From contig NZ_MDKB01000002.1 of NCBI RefSeq assembly GCF_001715295.1, forward strand, positions 556,499 to 620,498: a stretch of DNA of 64,000 nucleotides. Reading direction: 5' to 3'. The notes below the pieces were generated by a model. The model made no database searches and was not told the DNA's origin. It was given only the letters and a program-made list of their open reading frames with translations. The DNA comes from Streptomyces griseus. Lineage in GTDB: Bacteria > Actinomycetota > Actinomycetes > Streptomycetales > Streptomycetaceae. Each line of letters starts with the position of its first letter. Position 1 is the first letter of the stretch. Shown here piece after piece: positions 54,151 through 63,786 of the stretch. The translations under genes were made by a program, and so were the position numbers.

Positions 54151-54789
54151 TCAGGCGTTCGGGACGACCTCGTAGCGGGGCGTCCCCTCCTCCATCTGCC
54201 GCAGCGCGTCCTTGCGGTCACGCTTCGAGAGCCGGTCGATGTAGAGGTAGCCGTAGAGGTGGTCGGTCTCGTGCTGCAGGCAGCGCGCGAAGTAGCCGTT
54301 GCCCCGGACCTTCACGGCGTTGCCCCGGGCGTCCTGGCCGCGCACCACCGCGTAGTCGGGGCGGGCCAGCGCGGCGTAGGCCGTCGGGACGGACAGGCAG
54401 CCCTCGTTGGAGTCGTCGAGGTGGCGCTGCTCGGGGGACAGTTCCTCGAGCACCGGGTTGCAGATCGCGCCCACATGACGCACCCCGTCGTCGTCCATGC
54501 AGTCGTAGACGAAGACCTTGAGGTCCACACCGATCTGGTTGGCTGCCAGGCCCACACCCTCGGCCGTCCGCTGGCTGGCGAACATGTCGTCGATCAGCTG
54601 TGCGAGCTCGTCACCGAACTCCGTGACGTCTCTGCACTCCTTGTGCAGGACCGGGTTGCCGACCACCGTGATCGGGCGGGAGGTGCCGCGCTCGCGGTGC
54701 GCCGCCTCACGCGTCTCGCAGTCCTCGGTGTCCACGAGGAAACCCTCGTCGTCGACGCCGACCCGCTCGTCCGTCTCCTGCTGCGACAT
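54151..54789 (-). CDS. def: Peptide deformylase
   Basis: 212 residues. It removes the formyl group from new N-terminal methionine. The three motifs are intact: [17 protein letters not shown] (metal-binding Cys) and QHETDHLYG (HExxH). The N-terminal extension of about 45 residues (acidic, [18 protein letters not shown]) is typical of actinobacterial type. ATG 54789 is chosen over the longer frame to 54867. Streptomyces have several deformylases. A hairpin separates it from the TPR gene. Confidence 0.95.
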   Translation of the reverse strand: MSQQETDERVGVDDEGFLVDTEDCETREAAHRERGTSRPITVVGNPVLHKECRDVTEFGDELAQLIDDMFASQRTAEGVGLAANQIGVDLKVFVYDCMDDDGVRHVGAICNPVLEELSPEQRHLDDSNEGCLSVPTAYAALARPDYAVVRGQDARGNAVKVRGNGYFARCLQHETDHLYGYLYIDRLSKRDRKDALRQMEEGTPRYEVVPNA

Positions 54790-54842
54790 GTCCGCCGTAC
54801 GCCTTCCTGCAAACCTGAAACCCGTGAGGACCGCACCGCAAT

Positions 54843-54869
54843 CGGTGCCCGTACAGCCTACGGGCACCG
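54843..54869. terminator. Hairpin between TPR gene and peptide deformylase
   Basis: CGGTGCCCGTA and TACGGGCACCG, an 11-bp perfect stem with CAGCC loop, directly after the TPR gene stop. It would end that transcript before def. Confidence 0.75.
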
Positions 54870-54870
54870 C

Positions 54871-55863
54871 TCAGCAGACTTCTTCCAGATCCCGCCACTC
54901 ACGGGTGTCCGGACTGTCGGCGACCCAGCCGTCCAGGAGCCCTCGCACCAGTGCGGCCGGGGCCGCTATCCCGCACTCGCGCTCCGGGACCCACAGGTCA
55001 CCGGCGGTGCGGTGGCCCAGCGGCCCGGGGTGTCCCGGCTCGCTGTGATCGTGCGGGTCCAGATGCTCCCCGTCGCCCTCGTCGCTCTCCATCCGGCTCT
55101 CCGAGCAGGCGCGGCAGAGCAGCCGCACGGAGGACGACCAGTCCTCGGCGGCGAACCCGGCGTCGGAGGCCAGCCGCTCGAGCGCGTCCCGGTCGCTCTC
55201 GGTGGCGGCCTCCAGCAGCACCACCCAGGTGGGCACGGGGGAGGGTGCCCACAACTCGATCTCGTCGAAGACCGGGTAGGACGGGCCGGCCGCGGTGACC
55301 CGCTCCCCGTTCGGTACGCCGTCGTGCAGGACGACCTCGCCCCACCGGCGCCCGGACGAGGGCAGCGGGATCGAGAGCACCTCCAGGCGCGCCGGGTCCA
55401 GCCGGCGGCCCCAGACGACCTCGGCCTCACCCTCGGGGGAGAGGCGTACCGCCGCGCTGCCCAGCTCCATGCCCGTCGGTTCACTGGTGGACGCGGCGTT
55501 GTACGGGCCGGTGCCCGGCACCTTCAGCCCGTACGCCTGCCAGGCCCGCCGCGCCAGCGGCCAGTCCTGCAGGGCGGTGGCCGCGATACCGACGTTCCAC
55601 CAGTCGGGCGCGCCGGACTCCCGGTCGAGCAGGGCCACGGCCCGCAGGCCGGCCGCCCTCGCCTGCTCCCAGTCGTGCCGGAACTTGTGCAGCAGCGCGA
55701 GGTTGAACCAGGACTCGGAGAGCCAGGGTTCCAGATCCGCCGCGCGCGTCAGCAGCGCCCCCGCGTCCTCGTACCGGCCGTCGCCGATCAGCGTGAACGC
55801 GCGGTCCGTGGCCTGCCGCCACGAGGCGGACGGCCGATGCCGTACCTTCCCGAAGATCCTCAC
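54871..55863 (-). CDS. TPR-containing conserved protein
   Basis: 330 residues from GTG 55863 (VRIFGKVRHRPS, after GCGGGA); a longer frame to 55950 adds a basic leader. The first half has TPR-like helices (AFTLIGDGRYEDAGALLTRAADLEPWLSESWFNLALLHKF). The second half is a beta-rich domain (VVWGRRLDPARLEVLSIPLPSSG) and an acidic His/Asp-rich loop EHLDPHDHSEPGH. Conserved in actinobacteria, function unknown. Confidence 0.8.
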   Translation of the reverse strand: MRIFGKVRHRPSASWRQATDRAFTLIGDGRYEDAGALLTRAADLEPWLSESWFNLALLHKFRHDWEQARAAGLRAVALLDRESGAPDWWNVGIAATALQDWPLARRAWQAYGLKVPGTGPYNAASTSEPTGMELGSAAVRLSPEGEAEVVWGRRLDPARLEVLSIPLPSSGRRWGEVVLHDGVPNGERVTAAGPSYPVFDEIELWAPSPVPTWVVLLEAATESDRDALERLASDAGFAAEDWSSSVRLLCRACSESRMESDEGDGEHLDPHDHSEPGHPGPLGHRTAGDLWVPERECGIAAPAALVRGLLDGWVADSPDTREWRDLEEVC

Positions 55864-55953
55864 GATTCCCGCCTGTCCCGACTGGACACCCCTGTTTTCC
55901 GCTCTCTTCGCATCCAACCATGCCCGGCCGGACGCTCGCTCATTACCCATGGG

Positions 55954-57204
55954 TTAACTCGTTCCGAGCGGGGACGGAGCCTCGCGTGCGAGGACTCCGG
56001 CCAGTGCTTCCACGACCCGTGGCTGGTAGTCGCGTCCGGTGCCCAGTCTGAGCTGCTCGAGTGCGTGCAGGGCTCCCCCGGCATGTTCCCCGCACAGGTC
56101 GTCGTACGCGTTGACCACCCGGATGATTCTGGCGGCGAGCGGCTGCTCCCGGTAGGGGTCGGCCTGCTGTTCCACCACCACCGCGACGGCGGTGTCCACC
56201 CCGGTCCGCCGGACGACGGCGCCCCCCAGCAGGGCGATCCTGCGCTGTTCGGCGGCCGGGAGCGTGGCGGTCGCCCCGCACGGGACGGGGTCGACGAGGG
56301 AGAGCTGGCCGATGTCGTGCATCAGCGCCGCGTATTCCAGCACGGTCAGCTCGGGGCCCGGCAGCCCCAGCTCCCTCCCCACCGCCGTGGAGAGCCGGGC
56401 CACCCGGCGAGCATGGCCGTGCGGGGTGTAGCCGGCGATCTCGGTGGACCGGGCCAGCGAGGCGATGGTCTGCCGGTAGGTGGCACGGACCCCGGCGTAC
56501 CGCCGGAACGACACCTGGGTGAGCAGCAGCGGCACGCACAGGACCGGCAGCGCCCACAGCCCCGCGACGGCGACCCCGAGCGCCACGACCGCACCGGTCG
56601 CGCAGACGGCCGTCCCGATGCCCCCGAGGGCGCGGAGCTCGTCCCGGAGCAGCGGCCCGAAGGGACGGGGGGCCGGGGTCGTGAGCGCCCCGAGGACGGC
56701 GTCGCACAGGGCGGTGAGGCCGAGCAGCACGAGCAGGAAGAGGGCGAAGCAGGGGCCCTCGCCGAACCAGCGCGGCGACCGGCCCGTGGCGTACAGCGGC
56801 TGGAAGCACGCCGCCGCGAACGCGACGGCCAGGATCCGGCGGGCCACCAGGTCAGGATCCGGACCGCTGCCGCGCGCCAGGTGGGGCACGGCGGCGAGCA
56901 GCTGGGCGGCGGCGACCACCGTGATCACCTGCGGCACGCCGTGCGTGGTGGCCTCCCCGCCGCTGCGCCCGAGCAGGGCGTACGCCAGTGCTCCGGCCGC
57001 GCCGAGGGGCGCCGGCTCACGTTCCCCGGGCAGAGAACCCCACCGCGCGAGCTCCCCGACGGTGATCAGCGCCCCGAAGGCGAGCGCGTGCCCCGGCTCC
57101 CGGACCCCGTGCCACACGGTGTGCGCCAGCGCGAGGACGGCCAGGGCCAGCGCCGCCCCGCGTACGGCGAGGGGGGCGGCCACGGGCGGGCCGAGCCGCG
57201 TCAC
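55954..57204 (-). CDS. Membrane HD-domain protein, degenerate HD-GYP
   Basis: 416 residues with about six spans in the first 190 residues. A cytoplasmic HD domain follows: ARRVARLSTAVGRELGL, then YAALMHDIGQLSL. The second half of an HD-GYP domain (HHExxDGxGYP) is replaced by VVEQQADPYREQPL, so c-di-GMP hydrolysis is unlikely by itself. GTG 57204 overlaps the stop of the intact HD-GYP gene upstream (GTGA), so the two are made as a pair. Confidence 0.82.
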   Translation of the reverse strand: MTRLGPPVAAPLAVRGAALALAVLALAHTVWHGVREPGHALAFGALITVGELARWGSLPGEREPAPLGAAGALAYALLGRSGGEATTHGVPQVITVVAAAQLLAAVPHLARGSGPDPDLVARRILAVAFAAACFQPLYATGRSPRWFGEGPCFALFLLVLLGLTALCDAVLGALTTPAPRPFGPLLRDELRALGGIGTAVCATGAVVALGVAVAGLWALPVLCVPLLLTQVSFRRYAGVRATYRQTIASLARSTEIAGYTPHGHARRVARLSTAVGRELGLPGPELTVLEYAALMHDIGQLSLVDPVPCGATATLPAAEQRRIALLGGAVVRRTGVDTAVAVVVEQQADPYREQPLAARIIRVVNAYDDLCGEHAGGALHALEQLRLGTGRDYQPRVVEALAGVLAREAPSPLGTS

Positions 57205-58604
57205 CGGGTGAGCCCGGGCCGGTCCGCGGCCGCCCCGGTGGCCGTCGTGTCGTCCGCCGTTCCCTGTCCGGGCAGCCCTGCCGGTTGCTCGTCCGAGGTG
57301 ACGGTGGTGGTGGCGGCGGACCAGCCGTGACGGTCCAGGGCGCGCACCAGCGCCCGTACCATCCGCGGGTCGAACTGGCTGCCCGCGCAGCGCTCCAGCT
57401 CCCGCACCGCCGCCGGTACGGGACGTCCGCGCCGGTAGGAACGGGTCGAGGTCATCGCGTCGAATGCGTCGGCGACGGCGACGACCCGGGCGAACTCGGG
57501 GATCTCGTCCCCGGCGAGGCCGTAGGGGTAGCCGCTGCCGTCGAGCCGTTCGTGGTGGTGCAGGATGGCGGCGCGCGCCTCGTCGAGGAAGCCGATGCCC
57601 CGGACGATCTCGTGGCCGTACTCCGGGTGCAGTTCGACGGCACGGCGCTCCTGGGGGGTGAGCGGCCCCTCCTTGCGCAGGATCCGCGTCGGAACCCCGA
57701 GCTTGCCCACGTCGTGCAGGACGCCCGCGAAACGGAGCGCCTCCGCGCGCTCCCCCTCCATGCCGAGTTCGCCCGCGATCAGCTCCGAGGCGCGGCCCAC
57801 GCGCTCGCTGTGTCCGCGGGTGTACCCGTCCTTGATGTCGACGGCCTGGACCAGCGCCCTGATGGTGGCGCGGTGCGCGGCGTGCTGCCGGTGGTACTGG
57901 GCGAACACCCAGCTGGAGATGTACATGGGCAGCAGGACGACGAGGGCCGACAGCGGCCCGTACGAGCTGCGCCACAGGACCGCCGTCATCAGCGCCGCAC
58001 ACCCGTGGACGACGTGGGGTCCCATGGAGCGCGTGGCCGGTCCGCGCCAGGCGTGCCGCGCGGCGACGCGCTCGGCCGTGACCAGGATGCCGCCGTCCAG
58101 CGCGGCCAGCAGAAGACCGAAGGCGAGCGCTGCCGCCCCCGCCGGGACCAGGGCGTAGGGGAGGTCGGGGGGTGGGCCACCGCCCGCGCCGTCGCCGGTC
58201 CCGCCGAGCGCGGCCGGACCGCCGAGCGCCACGTGGACCCATGAGGCCGCGCCCACCGCCGCCGCGAGGTGCGCGGCCCGCCAGACACGGCGGGCCGTCA
58301 CGGGCGGCCGGTCGACGACGCCGGCCAGCGCGCCGGGTACGGGTACGAGGACGGCCGCGGCGGGCGGCAGCAGGAACGCGGCCGCGAGGAGCAGGGGGAA
58401 GAAGGCTCCCCCGCCCGCCGCGACGGCGCCGCCGGGACGGGACCACCGGGCCGCGAGTTCACTGGCCAGGCAGAGAGCCGCCAGAAGTGCGACGGTATTC
58501 CAGGGAGTACCCGCGCCGGGGACGAGGGCCGGGAGCGCGAGAAGCCCGGCGCCTGCCGCCGTGCACAGGATGTAGGCGCGCGCCGCCCCCGGTGTTCTCC
58601 TCAC
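57201..58604 (-). CDS. Membrane HD-GYP phosphodiesterase-like protein
   Basis: 467 residues. Five to six spans lie in the first 225 residues. The HD-GYP domain has GHSERVGRASELIAGEL, FAGVLHDVGKLGVP (HD), ELHPEYGHEIV, and the full HHERLDGSGYPYGL. The family degrades cyclic di-GMP or related nucleotides at the membrane. The GTG start at 58604 has a weak ribosome site. A degenerate partner follows, overlapping by four bases. Confidence 0.9.
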   Translation of the reverse strand: MRRTPGAARAYILCTAAGAGLLALPALVPGAGTPWNTVALLAALCLASELAARWSRPGGAVAAGGGAFFPLLLAAAFLLPPAAAVLVPVPGALAGVVDRPPVTARRVWRAAHLAAAVGAASWVHVALGGPAALGGTGDGAGGGPPPDLPYALVPAGAAALAFGLLLAALDGGILVTAERVAARHAWRGPATRSMGPHVVHGCAALMTAVLWRSSYGPLSALVVLLPMYISSWVFAQYHRQHAAHRATIRALVQAVDIKDGYTRGHSERVGRASELIAGELGMEGERAEALRFAGVLHDVGKLGVPTRILRKEGPLTPQERRAVELHPEYGHEIVRGIGFLDEARAAILHHHERLDGSGYPYGLAGDEIPEFARVVAVADAFDAMTSTRSYRRGRPVPAAVRELERCAGSQFDPRMVRALVRALDRHGWSAATTTVTSDEQPAGLPGQGTADDTTATGAAADRPGLTR

Positions 58605-58740
58605 CCTTACCGCCCGCTCCCCGCCTGGCCCATGGAGGCGCCAGGCTAGCGAGCGGTGAACAGCTCAAGGTCCCCGTTGCACTGGATTAGCACGTTCGGG
58701 TGAACACGATCCGGTGGTCAGCGCGGGAGGACGGCTGCCG

Positions 58741-59058
58741 TCACTCGGCGGCGGCCGGGCGGTCGGCCCCGCCCACGGCCACGTCCTGCTCGGGGACGGC
58801 CTGCCCCGAACGGATCAGGTCGATCCGGCCCATCACCTTGGACCGAAGATCGGTCGGCACGTCGTCGTGGCCGCAGCAGCGCTTCACCAGCTTCTTCACG
58901 GCCTGCTCCAGACCGTACTTCTCCAGGCACGGGGAGCACTCCTCGAAGTGCACCTCGAACTTGCTGCATTCGCCCTCGGGCATCTCACGGTCGAGGAACT
59001 CGTAGAGATGGTCGAGAACCTCTGAGCAATCCGTCTCGTGCGGCTCTCCGCAGCTCAT
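58741..59058 (-). CDS. rsrA: RsrA, redox-sensing zinc anti-sigma factor
   Basis: 105 residues. It binds SigR and loses zinc and affinity when thiols are oxidised to a disulphide. Cys3, His7, Cys11, Cys31, His37, Cys41, Cys44, Cys61 and Cys62 all fall at the positions known for S. coelicolor RsrA. His37, Cys41 and Cys44 form the ZAS signature (HFEECSPC). ATG overlaps the sigR stop (ATGA). Confidence 0.96.
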   Translation of the reverse strand: MSCGEPHETDCSEVLDHLYEFLDREMPEGECSKFEVHFEECSPCLEKYGLEQAVKKLVKRCCGHDDVPTDLRSKVMGRIDLIRSGQAVPEQDVAVGGADRPAAAE

Positions 59059-59711
59059 GAGGCCGAGCCTTTCGTGTCGTCCGACTCACCGGCTCCGGCC
59101 GGAACTAGTCCGCGCTCACGCGCGTAGTCCTCCAGCATGCCGCGCAGCTGGCGCCGGCCCCGGTGCAGCCGGGACATCACCGTACCGATGGGTGTCCCCA
59201 TGATGTCGGCGATCTCCTTGTACGCAAAGCCCTCGACGTCGGCGAGATACACGGCGATACGGAACTCTTCGGGAATCGACTGCAGCGCGGACTTCACGTC
59301 GGAGTCCGGCAGGTGGTCGAGCGCCTGCGACTCCGCCGAACGCAGACCGGTGGACATGTGCGACTCCGCGCGGGCGAGCTGCCAGTCCTCGATCTCCTCG
59401 GCGGCACTGCGCTGGGGTTCCCGCTGCTTCTTGCGGTACGAGTTGATGAAGGTGTTCGTGAGGATGCGGTACATCCACGCCTTGAGGTTCGTACCCTCAC
59501 GGAACTGGTGGAAGGACCCGTACGCCTTGGCGTACGTCTCCTGCACCAGGTCCTCGGCATCGGCCGGGTTGCGCGTCATGCGCAGGGCGGCCGAGTACAT
59601 CTGGTCGAGAAAACCAAGGGCGTCCCGCTCGAAGCGCGCGTTGCGCTCGGCGGTCGTCTCCTGCGCACGGCCGTCGTCGGTCCCTGTGTCGGTCCCAGTG
59701 ACCGGACCCAC
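59055..59711 (-). CDS. sigR: SigR, ECF sigma factor of the thiol-oxidative stress response
   Basis: 218 residues from GTG 59711 ([14 protein letters not shown]). Region 2 ([31 protein letters not shown], then [22 protein letters not shown]) and region 4 ([34 protein letters not shown]) are complete. It drives thioredoxin and thiol genes. An in-frame ATG at 59897 would add 62 residues and is the equivalent of the unstable SigR-prime form made from the upstream promoter. RsrA is coupled downstream. A SigR promoter precedes the gene (59948-59973). Confidence 0.95.
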   Translation of the reverse strand: MGPVTGTDTGTDDGRAQETTAERNARFERDALGFLDQMYSAALRMTRNPADAEDLVQETYAKAYGSFHQFREGTNLKAWMYRILTNTFINSYRKKQREPQRSAAEEIEDWQLARAESHMSTGLRSAESQALDHLPDSDVKSALQSIPEEFRIAVYLADVEGFAYKEIADIMGTPIGTVMSRLHRGRRQLRGMLEDYARERGLVPAGAGESDDTKGSAS

Positions 59712-59947
59712 CTCCTCCAACGATGTCGCGGAGCCGAAACCGGACCCGCTCGCATCGGAGAATAGTCGACCCTGCTGGTGCGCGGGCTGTCGATCCGCTC
59801 CGCTCAGGGCACGCTCCCGCGTGCTCCTGTCCGCGTGCAGGACCGTCCACTCCAGTTCAGCGGCGTTCGAGCGGCGCGGGCAGATGGTCGAACCCATGCG
59901 ACGGACTCCCTCTCCACGTACAGCGTTGTTCTTCAGACGCTCCGAAC

Positions 59948-59973
59948 AACAGCGGCCCCCCACGGCGCATTCC
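59948..59973 (-). promoter_or_regulatory. SigR-dependent promoter of sigR-rsrA
   Basis: On the minus strand GGAAT (59973-59969) and GTT (59950-59948) are separated by exactly 18 bases, which is the SigR consensus GGAAT-N18-GTT. It lies 51 bases upstream of the long-form ATG (59897). This is positive autoregulation. Confidence 0.93.
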
Positions 59974-60016
59974 CGGGCCGGCGCGGCCCGCAGGGGATGT
60001 GAGAGGGGTTACCTCG

Positions 60017-60676
60017 TCACCGGAGTCCCTCCAGCCACCCGGCGACCGCCGCGGTGAGCACGTCCATCGGCCGGTGCGCGGCCGGCGGGGCCTTCTTGGG
60101 CACGGCGAAGCCGTGATCCGCGTACGGCACCTCGACGATCCGGTGCGCCCCGGCGGGAAACTCCTCCGGCCGCCCGAACGGGTCACGGCCGCCCTGCACC
60201 ACGAGGGTCGGCACGCCCGTGCCCAGCAGCTCGTCGGCACGGGACTTCTCCGGCCGGCCCGGCGGGTGCAGCGGGAAGCTCAGCGCGAGCACCGCGTGGG
60301 CCCCCAGCTCACCCGCCGTGCGGCAGGCCACCCGGGCCCCCGCGCTGCGGCCGCCGGCGACGACGGGGAGCGCCGCCGCCGTCAGGGCCGGCCACAGCCC
60401 GCGCCAGCCGGCGTCGAGGGTCCGGGGCGCCGGGGCCAGCTTCTTCCCCGCCACCCGCCAGGGCTGTTCGACCAGGGCGGTGGTCACTCCGCGGGCGGGG
60501 AGCGCGGCCGCGAGGGCCTGGAGGTCGCGGGCCTCGACACCGCCTCCCGCGCCGTGGCCCAGGGCGAGCACCAGACGGGCGTCCCCGGCGGGGAACCAGG
60601 TGATCCTGGCCGTCCCCGCCTCCGTCCCGACGGTCTCGGTCCTCCGTGTCGTCCCTGCGCGGTTCACCCACCCCAT
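60017..60676 (-). CDS. Alpha/beta-hydrolase family protein
   Basis: 219 residues of the KANL3/Tex30-type hydrolase-like family: LALGHGAGGGVEARDLQALAAAL (oxyanion region), nucleophile elbow VAGGRSAGARVA (Ser), acid GGRDPFGRPE and the C-terminal His in YADHGFAVP. Bacterial members are uncharacterised, acting on unknown esters. GTG or ATG starts near 60676 have little choice. It ends 44 bases before the SigR promoter. Confidence 0.86.
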   Translation of the reverse strand: MGWVNRAGTTRRTETVGTEAGTARITWFPAGDARLVLALGHGAGGGVEARDLQALAAALPARGVTTALVEQPWRVAGKKLAPAPRTLDAGWRGLWPALTAAALPVVAGGRSAGARVACRTAGELGAHAVLALSFPLHPPGRPEKSRADELLGTGVPTLVVQGGRDPFGRPEEFPAGAHRIVEVPYADHGFAVPKKAPPAAHRPMDVLTAAVAGWLEGLR

Positions 60677-60695
60677 CCTGCCGGATCCCGCCGGA

Positions 60696-61511
60696 TCAGA
60701 AGAGTGTGCTCATCTCCGGCGCGGCGAGCTCCTCGAGCAGCTCCGGGCCGTTGTTGCGGACGTTGCTGACCGCCGTGGACACCGGGTAGGCGCGCATCAG
60801 CCCGCCGGGCGGCGGTTCCAGCAGCGCCTTCAGCTCCCCGGTGTCGGTGCGCGCGGGGTCGAGCCAGGCGTCCCAGCGGTCGGGGGTGAGCATGAGCGGC
60901 ATCCGGGGGTGGATGTCGGCGAGCGCGGCCGGGCCCTCGGCCGGGGCCACGGCGAGCGGGGACGTCTCCGCCTCGGTGGTGATCACGGAGCAGGTCACCC
61001 ACCAGGCCCGGGGATGGTCGTCGGGCAGGGAGGGGTCGCGCCAGAAGTCGTAGAGACCGGCCATGGCGAAGACCGAGCCGTCGGCGGGCGTCACGAAGTA
61101 GGGCTGCTTGCGGGGGCGCTTGCGCTTCCCCTTCTCCTCCAGCTGCCGCTCGTCGGCGCCGGTGACCCACTCGTAGTAGCCGTCGGCGGGCAGGAGGCAG
61201 CGCCTCGACACGAAGGAACGGCGGAAGGACGGCTTCTCGTGGACGGTCTCGGCGCGGGCGTTGATCATGCGGGCACCGCCCTCCGGGGTCTTGGACCAGG
61301 ACGGGACGAGCCCCCACTTCAGCGTGCGCATCTGGCGAACCGGACGTTGATCGTCCGCGTCCTTCACAGGACGTTCCAGAATCGCGTAGACCTCTTTGGT
61401 CGGGGCCACGTTCCAATCGGGTTCCAGGGTCTCCGTCGGGTCCCACTTCTCGACGCCGAAGAGCCCGGTCAGATCCTCCGGCCGCCGGCTCGCCGCATAC
61501 CGTCCGCACAT
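60696..61511 (-). CDS. SRAP protein, abasic-site DNA-protein crosslinking
   Basis: 271 residues, HMCES/YedK family. It forms a thiazolidine bond to abasic sites in single-stranded DNA. The required Cys2 (MCGRYAAS), the asparagine/arginine patch WNVAPTKEV and MINARAETV, and the LLPADGYYEW motif with the active-site Glu/His region (ADIHPRMPLML) are all present. ATG 61511 is essential because Cys must be residue 2 after Met removal. It diverges from the M50-like gene. Confidence 0.95.
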   Translation of the reverse strand: MCGRYAASRRPEDLTGLFGVEKWDPTETLEPDWNVAPTKEVYAILERPVKDADDQRPVRQMRTLKWGLVPSWSKTPEGGARMINARAETVHEKPSFRRSFVSRRCLLPADGYYEWVTGADERQLEEKGKRKRPRKQPYFVTPADGSVFAMAGLYDFWRDPSLPDDHPRAWWVTCSVITTEAETSPLAVAPAEGPAALADIHPRMPLMLTPDRWDAWLDPARTDTGELKALLEPPPGGLMRAYPVSTAVSNVRNNGPELLEELAAPEMSTLF

Positions 61512-61585
61512 AAGTGCCAGACTGCCACGACTCGCACCCCGAGCGGGCAGCACTGCCGTACTCACCTCAAGGAGCCGCCCGCACC

Positions 61586-62299
61586 ATGGACAGCACCGCA
61601 CTGGGCGATCTGTGGGATCGCGTCTTCGGCACCCAGCCCGCGCCCGAGCAGTGGCTGGTGGTCGTGACCGCCACCGTGGCACTCGGCGCCGTGGTGCCGA
61701 ACCTCATATGGCGCCTCTCCCGCAACGCGATCACCATCGCCCACGAGGGCGGCCACGGGCTGGTCGCCCTGCTCACCGGGCGGCAGCTCTCCGGCATCCG
61801 TCTGCACTCGGACACCAGCGGACTCACCGTCAGCCGCGGCAAACCGTCCGGCATCGGCATGATCCTCACCGCGGCGGCCGGTTACACGGCTCCCCCGCTG
61901 CTCGGTCTCGGAGGCGCCTGGCTGCTGTCCGCCGGACGGATCACCCTGCTGCTGTGGCTGTCGACCGCACTGCTCGCGGTGATGCTGGTGATGATCCGCA
62001 ATCTCTACGGCGCACTGACCGTCATCCTGACGGGGACGACGTTCCTCCTGGTGTCCTGGCTGACCTCGCCCGACGTGCAGTCGGCGTTCGCGTACACCGT
62101 GGTCTGGTTCCTGCTGCTGGGCGGCGTGCGGCCGGCGTTCGAGCTGCAGTCCAAGCGCCGCCACGGCGGTGCGCCCGACTCCGACGCCGACCAGCTGGCC
62201 CGGCTGACGCACGCCCCGGCGGCGATGTGGCTCTTCCTCTTCCACGCGGTGTCGCTCTGCTCACTGATCGGCGGCGGGCGCTGGATGCTCGGGCTCTGA
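61586..62299 (+). CDS. M50B-type membrane metallopeptidase-like protein
   Basis: 237 residues, about six spans. HEGGHG at 49-54 (AITIAHEGGHGLVALL) fits the zinc motif HExxH of site-2-type proteases; the second zinc motif (NxxPxPxLDG) is not seen, but the M50B form in actinobacteria is shorter and uses an RxLxG/Asn region instead (MIRNLYGALTVI). AAGGAG is before the ATG. It is divergent from SRAP. Function unknown. Confidence 0.82.
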   Translation: MDSTALGDLWDRVFGTQPAPEQWLVVVTATVALGAVVPNLIWRLSRNAITIAHEGGHGLVALLTGRQLSGIRLHSDTSGLTVSRGKPSGIGMILTAAAGYTAPPLLGLGGAWLLSAGRITLLLWLSTALLAVMLVMIRNLYGALTVILTGTTFLLVSWLTSPDVQSAFAYTVVWFLLLGGVRPAFELQSKRRHGGAPDSDADQLARLTHAPAAMWLFLFHAVSLCSLIGGGRWMLGL

Positions 62300-62402
62300 G
62301 GGCCGATGCCACCCAAGGCCCTCTACCACCCCTAAGTTACGTCCAGATTTCCCCCTATTTGTTCAGGCTCTGGGATTGCGGTGAGCCACTAAAGTGAGGG
62401 GC

Positions 62403-63782
62403 ATGACCGAAAGCTCCGCGCACCCCGCCCTCTGGCCCGCCCCCCGTGCGACCGGGGCCGTCGACGCGACCGTCACCGTGCCCGGATCCAAATCGGTCAC
62501 CAACCGGGCTCTCGTCCTCGCCTCCCTGTCCTCCGAGCCGGGCTGGCTGCGCCGCCCGCTGCGCTCCCGCGACACCCTGCTGATGGCCCAGGCGCTGCGC
62601 GCGATGGGCGTCGGGATCGAGGAGGGAGTGGGCCCGGACGGCTCCGGCGAGGCCTGGCGCGTCATCCCGGCGGGCCTGCACGGTCCGGCCACCGTCGACG
62701 TCGGCAACGCGGGCACGGTCATGCGCTTCCTGCCCCCGGTGGCCTGCCTGGCGGACGGCCCGGTCCACTTCGACGGGGACCCCCGCTCCTACGAGCGCCC
62801 CCTGCACGGGGTGATCGACGCGCTGAAGAGCCTGGGCGCCCGGATCGACGACGACGGGCGCGGGGCACTGCCCCTGACCGTGCACGGTGCCGGTGCGCTG
62901 GACGGCGGGGCCGTGGCGATCGACGCCTCCTCGTCGTCCCAGTTCGTCTCCGCGCTCCTGCTGTCCGGCCCCCGCTTCAACCAGGGGGTGGAGGTCCGCC
63001 ACACCGGCTCGGCCCTTCCCTCCATGCCCCACATCCGGATGACCGTCGACATGCTGCGTGCCGTCGGCGCCCAGGTCGACGAGCCGGAGACCGGCGGGGA
63101 GCCGGACGTCTGGCGCGTCTCCCCGTCCGCGCTCCTCGGCCGCGACCTGACGGTGGAACCCGACCTCTCCAACGCCCAGCCTTTCCTGGCCGCCGCGCTC
63201 GTCACCGGCGGGCGCGTCACCGTCCCCGACTGGCCGCTGCGCACCACCCAGCCGGGTGACGCCCTGCGCGAGATCTTCACCGCGATGGGGGGCAGCTGCG
63301 AACTGACCGAGCGGGGTCTCACCTTCAGGGGCTCGGGCCGCGTCCACGGCATCGACGTCGACCTGAGCGAGGTCGGTGAGCTCGCCCCGGGGATCGCCGC
63401 GCTCGCGGCGCTGGCCGACTCCCCTTCCACCCTCCGCGGCGTCGCCCATCTACGGCTCCACGAGACCGACCGCCTCGCCGCCCTCACCAAGGAGATCAAC
63501 GGCCTCGGCGGCGACGTCGTGGAGAGCGCCGACGGACTGCGGATCCGGCCCCGCCCGCTGCACGGCGGAACCTTCCGGACGTACGACGACCACCGCATGG
63601 CGACCGCGGGCGCGATCATCGGCCTCGCCGTGGCCGGGGTCGAGATCGAGAACATCGGGACGACGGCCAAGACGCTGCCGGACTTCCCGGAGATGTGGTC
63701 GGGCATGCTCGGGGCCGCCCCCGGGGCGGTCGGCGTCTCACCCGGAACCCTCGGGGCCGCCCCCGCAGGACGCGGGGTCTGA
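62403..63782 (+). CDS. aroA: 3-phosphoshikimate 1-carboxyvinyltransferase (EPSP synthase)
   Basis: 459 residues, a two-domain inside-out alpha/beta barrel. It joins shikimate-3-phosphate and phosphoenolpyruvate in the aromatic pathway and is the target of glyphosate. Signatures: [35 protein letters not shown], and [17 protein letters not shown] with the conserved Arg and Glu. The C-terminal 30 residues ([18 protein letters not shown]) are repetitive and not conserved. ATG 62403 with GAGGGG is chosen. Four bases separate it from rsgA. Confidence 0.96.
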   Translation: MTESSAHPALWPAPRATGAVDATVTVPGSKSVTNRALVLASLSSEPGWLRRPLRSRDTLLMAQALRAMGVGIEEGVGPDGSGEAWRVIPAGLHGPATVDVGNAGTVMRFLPPVACLADGPVHFDGDPRSYERPLHGVIDALKSLGARIDDDGRGALPLTVHGAGALDGGAVAIDASSSSQFVSALLLSGPRFNQGVEVRHTGSALPSMPHIRMTVDMLRAVGAQVDEPETGGEPDVWRVSPSALLGRDLTVEPDLSNAQPFLAAALVTGGRVTVPDWPLRTTQPGDALREIFTAMGGSCELTERGLTFRGSGRVHGIDVDLSEVGELAPGIAALAALADSPSTLRGVAHLRLHETDRLAALTKEINGLGGDVVESADGLRIRPRPLHGGTFRTYDDHRMATAGAIIGLAVAGVEIENIGTTAKTLPDFPEMWSGMLGAAPGAVGVSPGTLGAAPAGRGV

Positions 63783-63786
63783 GGGC

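Noticed and set aside
54259..57330. 1023-codon plus-strand frame over def, the TPR gene and the HD gene
   Set aside because: Shadow frame that spans several real minus-strand genes and two terminators.
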